Below, one piece after another: positions 8,463-18,043 of a stretch of DNA of 64,000 nucleotides. The translations under genes were made by a program, and so were the position numbers. Numbering within the stretch: position 1 is the first letter of the stretch; each line of letters opens with the position of its first letter. This stretch comes from CAVZMI01 sp050011775. Lineage in GTDB: Bacteria; Bacteroidota; Ignavibacteria; UBA10030; CAVZMI01. Below the pieces are notes generated by a model, which did no database searches, was not told the DNA's origin, and saw nothing but the letters and a program-made list of their open reading frames with translations. Location of the stretch: NCBI GenBank assembly GCA_050011775.1, contig JBEKIL010000011.1, forward strand, positions 62,001 to 126,000. The letters run 5' to 3'.

Positions 8463-9896
8463 ATGAGTAGAGTACGACTACTTGTCAAAAACTTCATTCT
8501 TCTTTTTACATCAAATGTTACGGGGCAATTATTTTTTATGGGTGGTTTGATACATCTTGCACGCACCCTCGGCCCCGGTGGATTTGGACTTTGGAATTTT
8601 GCGCAATCCTGGTTAATGTATCTTTTCCGTGGCGGCGAAATGGGACTCGAAGTTATAGGTGTAAGAGAGATAGCACGTTCTCATAAAGACACTCCACGCT
8701 GGATTACAGCTGTTGTCCTTTCACGTTGTGCGCTGGCGATAGTACTTCTTGTCTGTACGATCCTGGCTGCAAAAGTGGGGCTAATTCCACAAGATGCTTC
8801 ACCACTTGTAATCACGTTCGCTCTACTGGTAATTCCCATGGCATTTATTCTGGAATGGGTGTTCGAAGGCCATCAGGATCTTTTTCAAGTAAGTGTGGCT
8901 CGTGTCGCTAAAGGGCTTATTTTTCTTGTACTCGTCGTGATCTTTGTACGATCCACTTCAGACATGAATCTTTCAGCTTTTTTTTACGTCATCAGCCTCA
9001 CATTCCCAATAATTTATGTCGGTATTATTGCCTATCGACGTTTCGGTAGTTCCGGGGTTCGGGAAGCCCATCCGATATTTCCCTATCTTTGGAAATCGGC
9101 ATTTCCTGTTGGTGTTGCCACATTGTTGTCGCAATACAGTTTATTCCTCGGAACAATGGTTATTGGATATACAATGCAGCGCGACCAGCTTGGTTATTTT
9201 ACTGCATCACACAGGATAATGATTTTTCTATGGGCATATATAATTTCGAGTCTTCAAAGAATTATTTTGCCAACGTTATCAAACCTCCATAAAATATCAT
9301 CCGAATCATATCAATCGTTTGTGGAGAGGTTCATGAGGTTTGCCGCGTTAGTGAGTTTTGGACTCGGACTGTTCGTCACCGCGCTGGCGGCGCTAATTAT
9401 TCGCCTTCTCTACTCTGAGAGCTACGATCCATCAATTCCGGTCTTGAAGGTATTAGTATGGGCTTTTGTGATGGCAAGCATTCGTACCATTCTCGAAATT
9501 TCTCTCCTTGCTTCGGATCGACAAAAAATGTATCTCAAAGGCATGCTGGGCGTAGCGTTTCTTTATACCGTACTGACACCCTGGATGGTTTCACTCTATG
9601 GTATCATCGGGGCTGCCTATGCGGCAATCATTGTCGAGTCGCTCTATTTTGTTTTTCTTCTTGCTTTGTGGAGTTATGAGCGTCATTCGGATATCTGGAA
9701 AACAGTGGTGAAGTCCTTTTTTGCCGTTACCATCGCTGTTGTCGCTATGGTCGTTACACAATTGAATATTTTTCTGGGTATAGTCCTGGCGATGAGTCTT
9801 TATGTGGGTCTTTTAATCGTTACAAAGGCTTTTTATTTGACGGAATTCGTTGAGTTTCCCAAACTGGTCAGGGTCGTGCTGGGAAAGGAAAAGTGA
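8463..9896 (+). CDS. Wzx-like polysaccharide flippase
   Basis: The product (477 residues) is a polytopic membrane protein of the MATE/Wzx flippase superfamily, with about 14 hydrophobic helices. Its N-terminal half has the familiar NFILLFTSNVTGQLFF and TLGPGGFGLWNFAQS pattern. It should turn lipid-linked repeat units from the cytoplasmic to the periplasmic leaflet. A GTG at 8442 gives a longer frame, but the AAGGAG at 8445-8450 sits 12 bases before the ATG at 8463 and lies inside that longer frame, so the ATG is chosen. It is preceded by a probably decayed gene and followed by a glycosyltransferase. A second, unrelated flippase is at 24351. Confidence 0.85.
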   Translation: MSRVRLLVKNFILLFTSNVTGQLFFMGGLIHLARTLGPGGFGLWNFAQSWLMYLFRGGEMGLEVIGVREIARSHKDTPRWITAVVLSRCALAIVLLVCTILAAKVGLIPQDASPLVITFALLVIPMAFILEWVFEGHQDLFQVSVARVAKGLIFLVLVVIFVRSTSDMNLSAFFYVISLTFPIIYVGIIAYRRFGSSGVREAHPIFPYLWKSAFPVGVATLLSQYSLFLGTMVIGYTMQRDQLGYFTASHRIMIFLWAYIISSLQRIILPTLSNLHKISSESYQSFVERFMRFAALVSFGLGLFVTALAALIIRLLYSESYDPSIPVLKVLVWAFVMASIRTILEISLLASDRQKMYLKGMLGVAFLYTVLTPWMVSLYGIIGAAYAAIIVESLYFVFLLALWSYERHSDIWKTVVKSFFAVTIAVVAMVVTQLNIFLGIVLAMSLYVGLLIVTKAFYLTEFVEFPKLVRVVLGKEK

Positions 9897-9944
9897 TTTG
9901 CAGCGACTGAAGGGGTCTCAAACACAACGTTTGTATCAAAGAGT

Positions 9945-11069
9945 ATGAAAATTCTTCTTAATCTTCTTCATCTTACTTCCGAGCGCCTTGGGGGCAGCTG
10001 GACATATTCAATAAACCTAGTCCATGGTCTTGAAGCTTTTACAGATGAACATGAAATTATTGTTTTAGCAAATAAAAAAATTGCAGGATTGCTTGGTCAG
10101 ACAGAAACAAGGCTCTTCACCGTAGAGATAGAATCGGAAAACAGGATAAAAAGAATTGCTTGGGAAAATATTAAGTTGCCTGGAATTGTGAAATCTATTA
10201 AACCGGATATATTCCATGGTCCGGCGAATACGCTGCCTGAGAATTTACCGTGCCCGGGTGTGGTGACAATCCATGATTTTCAATATAAGTACTATCCAGA
10301 AAATTTTCCTTTTTTACGCAGACAGTACTTAACGTGGTCAATCCCACGATCCTTACGCAGAGCCGAGCATGTAATTGCCGTCTCAAACTTTACAAAAAAA
10401 GATGCAGTTCGCTTTGTACATATCCCCGACAATAAGATATCGATTATTTATGAAGCTGGACTTAACGCTCATGAGTCAGAGTCTTCTTATGGCGATGAGG
10501 AAATATTGATAAAAAATAAAATTTCCACCCCCTTTCTTCTTTCTGTCGGATCATCATTACCCCATAAAAATCTGCTCAGATTGATTAAAGCATTTGCTAG
10601 AGTGGCGAATGAAATACCACAGAATCTTATACTCGTTGGTGAGGAATTTGGATATGGGAGCGCACTACAGACTATGATTGATCAGGAGCTTGGGTCCAAT
10701 CAAACACGGCTGCACCATATTGGTTTTGTTGATAGAAAAGATTTAATCACACTCTACAGAAAGGCGGACGCATTCATCTTTCCTTCTTTGTTTGAGGGGT
10801 TTGGCATTCCCCTGTTGGAAGCTCTGCAAAGTGGGTGTCCTATTGCGGTATCAAATTCGACAAGCCTACCGGAAATAGGTGGCGAAGCAGCTATATATTT
10901 CGATCCATTGAACGTCGATGAAATGGCGTTATCGATTCGCAATATTGCCCTCGACTCGACATGCCGTTCAAAACTGCAAAAATTGGGATATAAACAGGCC
11001 TTAAAGTTTTCGTGGGATACCATGGCCTCAGAGACATTAGACATATATAAGAAGGCAATTGGTACATAG
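9945..11069 (+). CDS. Glycosyltransferase family 4/1 (GT-B fold)
   Basis: This 374-residue protein has the two-domain GT-B plan. The N-terminal domain carries VTIHDFQYKYYPENF and a RAEHVIAVSNFTKKD stretch. The C-terminal nucleotide-sugar domain has LSVGSSLPHKNLLRLIKAF and FPSLFEGFGIPLLEAL with the E-x7-E signature. Members transfer mannosyl, rhamnosyl or related sugars onto lipid-linked oligosaccharides in the cytoplasm. The DNA here is AT-rich (16 of 60 bases G+C at 10021-10080 by hand count) compared with 14-17 kb, suggesting a separate origin for this part of the cluster. The donor and linkage cannot be predicted from sequence. Confidence 0.88.
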   Translation: MKILLNLLHLTSERLGGSWTYSINLVHGLEAFTDEHEIIVLANKKIAGLLGQTETRLFTVEIESENRIKRIAWENIKLPGIVKSIKPDIFHGPANTLPENLPCPGVVTIHDFQYKYYPENFPFLRRQYLTWSIPRSLRRAEHVIAVSNFTKKDAVRFVHIPDNKISIIYEAGLNAHESESSYGDEEILIKNKISTPFLLSVGSSLPHKNLLRLIKAFARVANEIPQNLILVGEEFGYGSALQTMIDQELGSNQTRLHHIGFVDRKDLITLYRKADAFIFPSLFEGFGIPLLEALQSGCPIAVSNSTSLPEIGGEAAIYFDPLNVDEMALSIRNIALDSTCRSKLQKLGYKQALKFSWDTMASETLDIYKKAIGT

Positions 11070-11149
11070 AATTATAGCATGATTATCAAAAACATCGTTG
11101 GACTTATCTTTAGGAAACAGGTATTATTAATTAATTGAAAAGATGACTG

Positions 11150-11926
11150 ATGATAGATCAACAAGAACTTCAACGAGAAGAACAGTTCTGGGATAAGATT
11201 GGCATAAAATGGTTGAGTAAAGAAAAAAATGCTCTTTCAGTAAACGATCCTAATAAATTTCTTTCGGGATCTTCTGTAGCATTCGACTATCTCAGAACAC
11301 TAATAGGTGATCCGAAGAATAAGCGTATCCTGGATTATGGATGCGGGTCAGGCTGGTTGTCTGTATACTTTGCCAAACAAGGGGCGTATATTAATGGCTT
11401 TGACATTTCTTCAAAATTAGTCGAACTTGCCGTAAAACGTGCTGAAATAAATGGAGTATCGTCTCGTACAATATTTAGGAAAATGATTGCTGAAAAACTT
11501 GAATACGAAAATAATAGTTTTGACTTTGTCATAGGTATCTCAATATTGCATCATATCGACCTTGAAGAAGGATCGCAAGAGCTTAAGAGAGTTTTAAAAC
11601 CGGGAGGAATAGCACTCTTTATCGAACCCCTAGGTGAGAGCAAATTCTTCGATTATATCCGAAATCATATTTTTCGAATTCATCATGGTGAAATTCGCAG
11701 CGTCGATGCCGAACACCCTTTGACATATGAAAATATCATGAACTTCGGACACAATTTTGCATCGACACAATACAAGGAATTTCAATTGACGGAAATGATC
11801 GCCCGTATAACAGGCGACCGTATAACTAAAATTATAGGATTACGTAAGCTTGATACAATTCTCCTCTCTCATTTTGCGAGCTTACGTAAGCACTGTCGGC
11901 TGATAGTTATTTCTTATCAGAAATGA
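11150..11926 (+). CDS. Class I SAM-dependent methyltransferase
   Basis: The 258-residue protein has the SAM-binding motif ILDYGCGSGWLSVYFAKQGA followed by GFDIS (motif II acidic residue), then the post-motif FDFVIGISILHHI and LKRVLKPGGIALFIEPLGES. This pattern is typical of Methyltransf_11/25 enzymes that cap or decorate glycans or small molecules. It lies among glycosyltransferases, so O- or N-methylation of a sugar in the surface polysaccharide is the likeliest role. The start has only a weak ribosome binding site. It shares the low G+C content of the preceding gene (20 of 60 bases at 11221-11280). The substrate is unknown. Confidence 0.85.
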   Translation: MIDQQELQREEQFWDKIGIKWLSKEKNALSVNDPNKFLSGSSVAFDYLRTLIGDPKNKRILDYGCGSGWLSVYFAKQGAYINGFDISSKLVELAVKRAEINGVSSRTIFRKMIAEKLEYENNSFDFVIGISILHHIDLEEGSQELKRVLKPGGIALFIEPLGESKFFDYIRNHIFRIHHGEIRSVDAEHPLTYENIMNFGHNFASTQYKEFQLTEMIARITGDRITKIIGLRKLDTILLSHFASLRKHCRLIVISYQK

Positions 11927-11971
11927 AAAAATATATACCCACTCTATCTATAAGAGGACATCATATATCGC

Positions 11972-14161
11972 ATGAAACAAATAACAGAAAATCTAAAAAA
12001 TGGCAGAGTCCGCATTACGGCTACTCCCCTCCCTCTTTGCGGTCCGAGCGAGATAATGGTACGTAATGTCGTGTCGCTTATAAGTCCTGGAACGGAAAAA
12101 CTTTTAATTGAATTGGGGAAAAAGAATCTTGCCGGAAAAGCCGTCTCACGACCGGATCTTGTGAAATTGGCCTATGCAAAGGCAAAACGTGAAGGTTTTA
12201 TCAATGTGTTTCGGGAAGCACTTGCCAGGTTAGAAGAGCCGTTACCACTAGGATATAGCTCTGCTGGAACCATCGTTCAGGTCGGTTCTAAAGTGAAAGG
12301 TTTTTCTCCGGGTGATGCAGTAGCCTGTTCTGGCTATGGCTATGCAAGCCATGCAGAATTTGCCGTTGTTCCACCAGATCTTGTCGTAAAACTGAAATCG
12401 CAGACGGGAAAACCACTTTTATCGTTTGAGGAAGCCGCATTTGTGATGTTGGGAGGAATAGCACTTCAAGGATTTCGATGCGCTGAGCGTACGCATGGTG
12501 AGTCCATTGTCGTAGTAGGACTCGGGTTGATCGGTTTGCTGACCCTGCAAATTGCCCATGCATATGGATGTCGTGCATTCGGTGTCGATATCGACGGGGA
12601 AAAAGTAGGATTGGCAAAAAAACTATGCGGTCCGCATTCATTTTTGCTCGGAGAGGGCGATGTTGAGCAAACAATCCTGAATTTAACGGGGGGTGAAGGG
12701 GCCGATGCAGTTATTCTTACATCCGCGTCGAAAGACAATGCTCCAATACTCTTTTCTGAACGTATTGCAAGAAAAAGAGGGCGAATTGTCCTCGTAGGAG
12801 TGGCCGATCTTTCATTAACCCGAAAAGCTTTTTGGGATAAAGAATTGACATTTACAGTATCCAAAGCAGCAGGCCCGTCCGGGGAGGGCACAATAAATCA
12901 ACACCTTATGCCTTTGGAACTTGTACGCTGGACAGAGAAACGAAATCTTGAGGAATTTGTACGACTGGCGGAGGAGAAGCGCATTAATCTGTATGATCTT
13001 ATCACCCATAGGTATGAGATCAGAGATGCTGAACAAGCATATGAAATGATCCTGAAAGGAAAAACCAGGTATATCGGTGTCGTCATTCAATATCCAAAAG
13101 AAGCCGATGAATCAGATACCGTGATCAATGAACATCAGAAGAAAAATACCGAATTACCATCGACAAAACATTCGCGGAATAGAATCGGATTTATTGGTGC
13201 CGGGATGTTTACACGAAATGTCTTCATGCCGGTGGTAAAACGAACCGGGTTGTTTAAATTTATCGGAGTCGCGGCAAAATCAGGACTCGAAAGCAGCCAT
13301 CTGGCTGAAACATTCGGTTTTTCATACTCGACAACGGATTATTCAGTTCTATTAAATGATGATTCGATCGATAGTATTTTTATCACAACCCGCCATAATC
13401 TTCATGCACCGATTATCGTGGATGCACTTGATGCCGGTAAGAATGTCTATGTTGAGAAACCCCTTGCCATTAGCGAGGCCGATCTTACACTGATTCAACG
13501 GGCCTTTAGGAAACGAAAACAAGCCCAACTTCTAATGGTAGGATTTAACCGGCGATATGCTCCTCTTTCACGAAAAATAATGGCAGGATTCGAAAATCGG
13601 GCAATCCCAATGCAGATTTTATACAGGGTAAATGCCGGATATATCCCGGGTGATCATTGGACACAGGACCGTGAAGTGGGAGGGGGACGAATCATTGGGG
13701 AAGTCTGTCATTTTATCGATTTTTGTCAGTATCTTACTCAATCCGTTCCAATCGAAGTGTACGCCACGGGTATCGGCGGCAATATGGGAAAATATTTCGA
13801 ACATGATAATGTTCAACTCAGTATTAAATTTGGCGACGGTTCACTTGCAACGATTATCTACACAGCTCTCGGTTCTAAACTATTTTCTCGTGAGCGTGTC
13901 GAGGTATTTTCCGGCGATTCAGTCAGTGTGTTGGACGATTTCCGTGTCCTGAACATAATGTCGGGCGGAAAGAAACATCATAAATCGCTCTGGAATCAGG
14001 ATATGGGATATGCCGGGGAGCTGCATTATTTTGTCGAGGCGGAGTCCGACAAGGCGGCAGAACTCTTCAGGAGCGCAATCTATTCGACACGTACGACATT
14101 TGCTGCAATGGAATCCCTGGCTACCGGAAAGCCTGTGTTGATCAGAGAGGAAAGTCGATGA
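11972..14161 (+). CDS. Two-domain oxidoreductase: MDR dehydrogenase fused to Gfo/Idh/MocA
   Basis: The 729-residue protein joins two enzymes. Residues about 1-370 are a medium-chain dehydrogenase/reductase with PLGYSSAGTIVQVGSKV and the dinucleotide motif VVGLGLIGLLTLQIA, but without the usual zinc cysteines near the N-terminus. Residues about 395-729 are a Gfo/Idh/MocA oxidoreductase with RIGFIGAGMFTRNVF and the diagnostic YVEKPLAI. Fusions of this type occur in polysaccharide loci of many bacteria and probably oxidise or epimerise a nucleotide sugar; the substrate is not established. The stop codon overlaps the next glycosyltransferase start (ATGA), showing translational coupling. The fusion is real in the sequence: one frame with no internal stop. 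Confidence 0.9.
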   Translation: MKQITENLKNGRVRITATPLPLCGPSEIMVRNVVSLISPGTEKLLIELGKKNLAGKAVSRPDLVKLAYAKAKREGFINVFREALARLEEPLPLGYSSAGTIVQVGSKVKGFSPGDAVACSGYGYASHAEFAVVPPDLVVKLKSQTGKPLLSFEEAAFVMLGGIALQGFRCAERTHGESIVVVGLGLIGLLTLQIAHAYGCRAFGVDIDGEKVGLAKKLCGPHSFLLGEGDVEQTILNLTGGEGADAVILTSASKDNAPILFSERIARKRGRIVLVGVADLSLTRKAFWDKELTFTVSKAAGPSGEGTINQHLMPLELVRWTEKRNLEEFVRLAEEKRINLYDLITHRYEIRDAEQAYEMILKGKTRYIGVVIQYPKEADESDTVINEHQKKNTELPSTKHSRNRIGFIGAGMFTRNVFMPVVKRTGLFKFIGVAAKSGLESSHLAETFGFSYSTTDYSVLLNDDSIDSIFITTRHNLHAPIIVDALDAGKNVYVEKPLAISEADLTLIQRAFRKRKQAQLLMVGFNRRYAPLSRKIMAGFENRAIPMQILYRVNAGYIPGDHWTQDREVGGGRIIGEVCHFIDFCQYLTQSVPIEVYATGIGGNMGKYFEHDNVQLSIKFGDGSLATIIYTALGSKLFSRERVEVFSGDSVSVLDDFRVLNIMSGGKKHHKSLWNQDMGYAGELHYFVEAESDKAAELFRSAIYSTRTTFAAMESLATGKPVLIREESR

Positions 14162-15396
14162 ACATTGTCCTTCTGAGCGCATATTTTCCCCCGGAAATTG
14201 GGTCTGCAGCACATCTGTTCTATGAACTTGGCGGAGAGCTGGTACGCCGCGGTCACCGTGTGACAGTATTAACGGGATTTCCTGCGTATAATGTCGATGA
14301 AACTACATTTCCGCTTAAATACCGGAAAGGGAAACACCTGATCGAGGAAATGAACGGCATGCGTATTATTCGCATGCGTTCTCCCCGGATGCCGCGTCAT
14401 GTTCCCGTACTCCGGGGCCTTGAACAAGTGTCGATGGCATGGACATTTCTCTGGAACGGATTATTTACATTACCGAAAGATAATGATATTATTCTCATAT
14501 ACTCGCCGCCGTTGTTTTTGGGACTGACGGCACTCTTGCTGAGGTTTTTTAAGGGAAGTAAGGTCATTGTAAATATTCAAGATCTCTTTCCGCAATCAGC
14601 GATCGATCTTCAAGTGCTCAACAGTAAAATATTGATTTGGTTGTTTCAAAAAATTGAGAAGCTGATTTATCGACAAAGCGATAGTATCACCGTCCATTCT
14701 GCCGGCAACCGGAACCATGTTCTGCAGTGCGGCGGGCGTCCTGAGTGTACTTATGAAGTTCCGAATCTGGTCGATACACAAGAAATTCATCCCGGTGAAC
14801 GGAACAATGCTTTCCGCAGCAGGTATGGTATCCCGCAGTCTGAGTATATTATTTCCTTTGCAGGAGTTATTGGCCTTTCCCAAGATATCGATACAGTGAT
14901 CGAAGCTGCGAAGTTGACAGCCGATCTCCAACCGGTTGTCTATTATATTGTCGGAGACGGCATTGAAAAAGATCGCTTGGTGAAACAGGCCGCGGGGTTG
15001 AAAAATATCCGATTTCTTCCGATGATTCCTAAGAATGAATATATAGAACTGTTGCAGGCATCGGATATCTGTCTCTCGACACTCCACAAACAGGTAACGA
15101 CACCGGTTGTACCATCGAAGATTTTAAGTATCATGGCAGCAGGCCGTCCGGTGCTGGCAAGCATGCCATTACATGGAGATGCACCCAAATTGATCAAAGA
15201 AAGCGATTGCGGCATATCCGTCGAACCGAACCATCCCGGGAAACTGGCCGAAGCGGTTCGCTGGATGTTTGAACACCCCGACCTTTGTGTATCGATGGGC
15301 ACGAACGGCCGCCGGTACGCGGTCAGACATTTGTCACTTGAAGCATGCACGTCGCACTATGAACAATTATTTACTAAATTAAAGAAATCGAATTAA
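14158..15396 (+). CDS. Glycosyltransferase family 4 (WcaI/WbuB-like)
   Basis: This 412-residue GT-B enzyme starts with ILLSAYFPPE-like NIVLLSAYFPPEIGSAAHL and GHRVTVLTGFPAYN, a start typical of the WbuB/WcaI branch of GT4. The C-terminal donor-binding domain contains SFAGVIGLSQDIDTVIEAA, VYYIVGDGIEKDRL and PSKILSIMAAGRPVLAS. Enzymes of this group add fucosamine, fucose or related deoxysugars to the lipid-linked unit. It overlaps the oxidoreductase upstream by four bases and precedes an epimerase by 14 bases. The G+C content here is clearly higher (33 of 60 bases at both 14401-14460 and 15241-15300) than in the genes at 9.9-11.9 kb. Confidence 0.9.
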   Translation: MNIVLLSAYFPPEIGSAAHLFYELGGELVRRGHRVTVLTGFPAYNVDETTFPLKYRKGKHLIEEMNGMRIIRMRSPRMPRHVPVLRGLEQVSMAWTFLWNGLFTLPKDNDIILIYSPPLFLGLTALLLRFFKGSKVIVNIQDLFPQSAIDLQVLNSKILIWLFQKIEKLIYRQSDSITVHSAGNRNHVLQCGGRPECTYEVPNLVDTQEIHPGERNNAFRSRYGIPQSEYIISFAGVIGLSQDIDTVIEAAKLTADLQPVVYYIVGDGIEKDRLVKQAAGLKNIRFLPMIPKNEYIELLQASDICLSTLHKQVTTPVVPSKILSIMAAGRPVLASMPLHGDAPKLIKESDCGISVEPNHPGKLAEAVRWMFEHPDLCVSMGTNGRRYAVRHLSLEACTSHYEQLFTKLKKSN

Positions 15397-15410
15397 CGAA
15401 GGAGTTTTGT

Positions 15411-16472
15411 ATGCAGGATTACCGATTATCATATAAAGATAAACGAATACTTGTTACCGGTGGTGCCGGAGCTATCGGGTCCCGCCTTGTCCGCAATCTC
15501 TGTGAATCGGGCGCAGAACTCGTCATGGTATTGGATAACCTGAGTTCCAGTTACCGGTGGAATCTCCCGGCACATCCAAAAATGATGTTTGTTCAAGGCG
15601 ACGTGCTCGATGAAGTGAAACTCAAACGGGTGTTTTTCGAAGAACCTCAGATCATCTTTCATCTGGCTGCTTTTTTTGCAAACCAGAACAGTATCGACCA
15701 TCCTGAGCACGATTTGATGACAAATGGGATGGGAACATTGCGGCTGCTCGAATACTCGCAATTGACAAAGGTGAAGCGATTCGTGTTCGCGTCCTCAGGA
15801 TGCTCGATCTACGGCAGCTCGGCCCCTCTTCCGCTCCGGGAAGAATTTATGTCTATGCACCTCAGCACTCCATACCAGATTACGAAGATGCTCGGAGAAC
15901 TCTATTGCAACTTTTTTCATCACCATTATGATGTTCCCGTAGTAAAAACCCGGTTCTTTAATTCGTACGGACCGGGCGAGGTACCCGGGCAATACCGGAA
16001 TGTCATACCGAATTTTATATACTGGGCTCTGCAGGGAAAACCGTTGCCTATTACCGGCACGGGTGAGGAAACGCGTGATTTTACATATGTCGAAGACATC
16101 TGTGACGGTTTGCTCCGGGCAGGATATTTTGAAAAAGCAGTCGGCCAGGAAATGAACCTGGCTTCGGCAAGAGAAACACGTATCATTGATCTGGCGACTA
16201 TGATCAATCAGATCGTTGGAAATTCTTCCGGTATCGTACTTTCACAGCGCCGGAAATGGGATACGAAGAGCCGACTTCTTGCATCTGTCGACCGGGCAAA
16301 AGAATTATTAGGATATGAACCGAGCACGGACTTCAAGAAAGGATTGACAAATACAATAGAATGGTTTAAAGAAAACTGGGAAAATATTCGTGCCTCTTCC
16401 AGTTTTGAGCCAGGAATGTCTTCGGCGAATCGTATTGCGCAGGCGGCGACGACAGAAAAGCAAGGCATGTAG
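15411..16472 (+). CDS. NAD-dependent nucleotide-sugar epimerase/dehydratase (extended SDR)
   Basis: This 353-residue extended SDR has the N-terminal RILVTGGAGAIGSRL-type NAD site (ILVTGGAGAIGSRLVRNL) and the catalytic Tyr-Lys pair in PYQITKMLGE. It also has a serine-rich FASSGCSIYGSSAPLP active-site strand and the substrate-binding NSYGPGEVPGQYRNVIPNF and TGTGEETRDFTYVEDI segments. It most resembles UDP-glucose 4-epimerase or dTDP/GDP-hexose dehydratase-like enzymes, and the exact reaction cannot be fixed. An AAGGAG ribosome binding site lies before the ATG. It sits between a glycosyltransferase and the initiating sugar transferase, consistent with making a cluster-specific nucleotide sugar. 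Confidence 0.88.
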   Translation: MQDYRLSYKDKRILVTGGAGAIGSRLVRNLCESGAELVMVLDNLSSSYRWNLPAHPKMMFVQGDVLDEVKLKRVFFEEPQIIFHLAAFFANQNSIDHPEHDLMTNGMGTLRLLEYSQLTKVKRFVFASSGCSIYGSSAPLPLREEFMSMHLSTPYQITKMLGELYCNFFHHHYDVPVVKTRFFNSYGPGEVPGQYRNVIPNFIYWALQGKPLPITGTGEETRDFTYVEDICDGLLRAGYFEKAVGQEMNLASARETRIIDLATMINQIVGNSSGIVLSQRRKWDTKSRLLASVDRAKELLGYEPSTDFKKGLTNTIEWFKENWENIRASSSFEPGMSSANRIAQAATTEKQGM

Positions 16473-16575
16473 GGTATTCCTGAACCATAATCGTTTGACA
16501 CTGGAGGATAGGAACAGGTAGTTATTCAGTTATGAATAAAATGCTGATATGTTTTTTTAGGGTTGTTTGATTGCG

Positions 16576-17973
16576 ATGACGAAATTCCGGGATAAATTAC
16601 AGCTTCTTCTTGTCGATATCATCACCATAAATATCGCATGGCTGACCTATTACCTCATCCGCATAGAATCAAAATGGATCGCCTACGTTGTCGAGCCGGA
16701 ATTATGGGTACCGATGATCGTCATCTATTGCTACTGGCTGATCCTCTTCACGTTTGTCGGACTCTACCGTCCCTGGTATGCAAAGTCGCGCTTCGATGAA
16801 TTTGCGCTTTTATTCAAGACCATTATAGTTGGAATCGTAATCCTTTTTTTCCTCATCTTTATCGATGATACTTCAAATAACTCTCCGGCTATCTCGCGAC
16901 TGCTGATCCTGCTCTACTGGGGTATCATGCTGCTCTTTGTCGGAGGTGGTCGGCTCGCTATTCGGAGTGTTCAACGTCGCCTGCTTCGGGCGGGTATTGG
17001 GTTACGCCGATCATTAATCATCGGTTGGTCTCAAAAGGCAAAAAATATGTACGATATGATCGAGCAGCACCCTGCACTCGGGTATACAATCGTCGGTTTT
17101 GTCCGCACCGATAAACGAAAACAAATTATGTCGTACAAAAATATACGAATTGTCGGAGTGCTGCAGAACCTTCCCGTTTTGATCAAGAAATTTCGCATTC
17201 AAGAGATAATCGTAGCTCTTGAATCAACCGAGCATGAGAAACTGCTTGAAGTAATCCGATATAGTGATGAGCAGCATGTCGGCATTAAAATAATGCCCGA
17301 TATGTACGATATCATCAGCGGTCAGGCAAGGACGAATCAGATATATGGATTTCCGCTGATCGAAATTATGCCGGAAATCATGCCGCCTTGGGAACAAAGC
17401 CTCAAAAGACTCATCGATATCGGTTTTTCATCCTGCGTTCTTGTCATAGGATTCCCGGTCTGGCTGATTATAGCTCTGATCATCAAGATCGATTCACGGG
17501 GTTCGGTATTGTACAAACAAGCACGTGTTGGAAAAGATGGAAAGGAATTCATTATTTATAAATTCCGGTCGATGCGGGGCGATGCAGAAAAATATGGCCC
17601 GCAGTGGGCCGGAAAGAAAGATCCACGTGTAACGACATTCGGGTGGTTTTTAAGAAAAGCACATCTCGATGAGATCCCACAGTTCATTAATGTCTTTCAG
17701 GGTGATATGAGCCTCGTCGGTCCCCGGCCGGAACGTTCATTTTTTGTCGAAAAATTATCGAAAGAAATTCCGCTCTACCCACGAAGACTTAAGGTGCGTC
17801 CGGGAATTACGGGCTGGGCTCAGGTAAAGCATAAATATGATGAATCACTCGAGGATGTAAAAATAAAACTGCAGTACGATCTGTTCTATATCGAAAATAT
17901 GTCGCTTCGAATGGATATTAAAATTATTCTGAATACAATCTACGTCATGCTGATGGGGAGAGGGCATGCATGA
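16576..17973 (+). CDS. Polyprenyl-phosphate hexose-1-phosphate transferase (WbaP/WcaJ type)
   Basis: The product (465 residues) starts repeat unit assembly by moving a sugar-1-phosphate from a nucleotide sugar to undecaprenyl phosphate. It shows the full family plan. There are four N-terminal membrane helices (residues about 10-120), a Rossmann-like CoA_binding_3 region from about 145 (SLIIGWSQKAKNMYDMI), a re-entrant helix near 280, and the catalytic C-terminal domain with QARVGKDGKEFIIYKFRSMR, LRKAHLDEIPQ, GDMSLVGPRPE and RPGITGWAQV. A TTG nine bases upstream also fits, but the ATG is the simpler choice. Hexose identity (glucose, galactose or other) is not predictable. Confidence 0.93.
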   Translation: MTKFRDKLQLLLVDIITINIAWLTYYLIRIESKWIAYVVEPELWVPMIVIYCYWLILFTFVGLYRPWYAKSRFDEFALLFKTIIVGIVILFFLIFIDDTSNNSPAISRLLILLYWGIMLLFVGGGRLAIRSVQRRLLRAGIGLRRSLIIGWSQKAKNMYDMIEQHPALGYTIVGFVRTDKRKQIMSYKNIRIVGVLQNLPVLIKKFRIQEIIVALESTEHEKLLEVIRYSDEQHVGIKIMPDMYDIISGQARTNQIYGFPLIEIMPEIMPPWEQSLKRLIDIGFSSCVLVIGFPVWLIIALIIKIDSRGSVLYKQARVGKDGKEFIIYKFRSMRGDAEKYGPQWAGKKDPRVTTFGWFLRKAHLDEIPQFINVFQGDMSLVGPRPERSFFVEKLSKEIPLYPRRLKVRPGITGWAQVKHKYDESLEDVKIKLQYDLFYIENMSLRMDIKIILNTIYVMLMGRGHA

Positions 17974-18016
17974 GGAAGATAAAAGTATAAAGATAAAAGA
18001 TACAAGATAGAATAAA

Positions 18017-18043
18017 AGGTAGAGGTAAAGGTAAAGGTAAAGG
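18017..18043. repeat. Short hexamer tandem repeat (AGGTAR)
   Basis: AGGTAG followed by three AGGTAA units and a final AGG fill these 27 bases. They lie in a purine-rich 100-base spacer that also repeats AGATAAAAG and AGATACAAGAT units. The spacer contains the ribosome binding region for the next gene further on. It could vary in copy number by slippage. Confidence 0.75.

Noticed and set aside
11079..11138. Nineteen-codon frame between the glycosyltransferase and methyltransferase genes
   Set aside because: It looks like a hydrophobic leader (VGLIFRKQVLLIN) but is too short and has no ribosome binding site; chance is likely in this AT-rich DNA.
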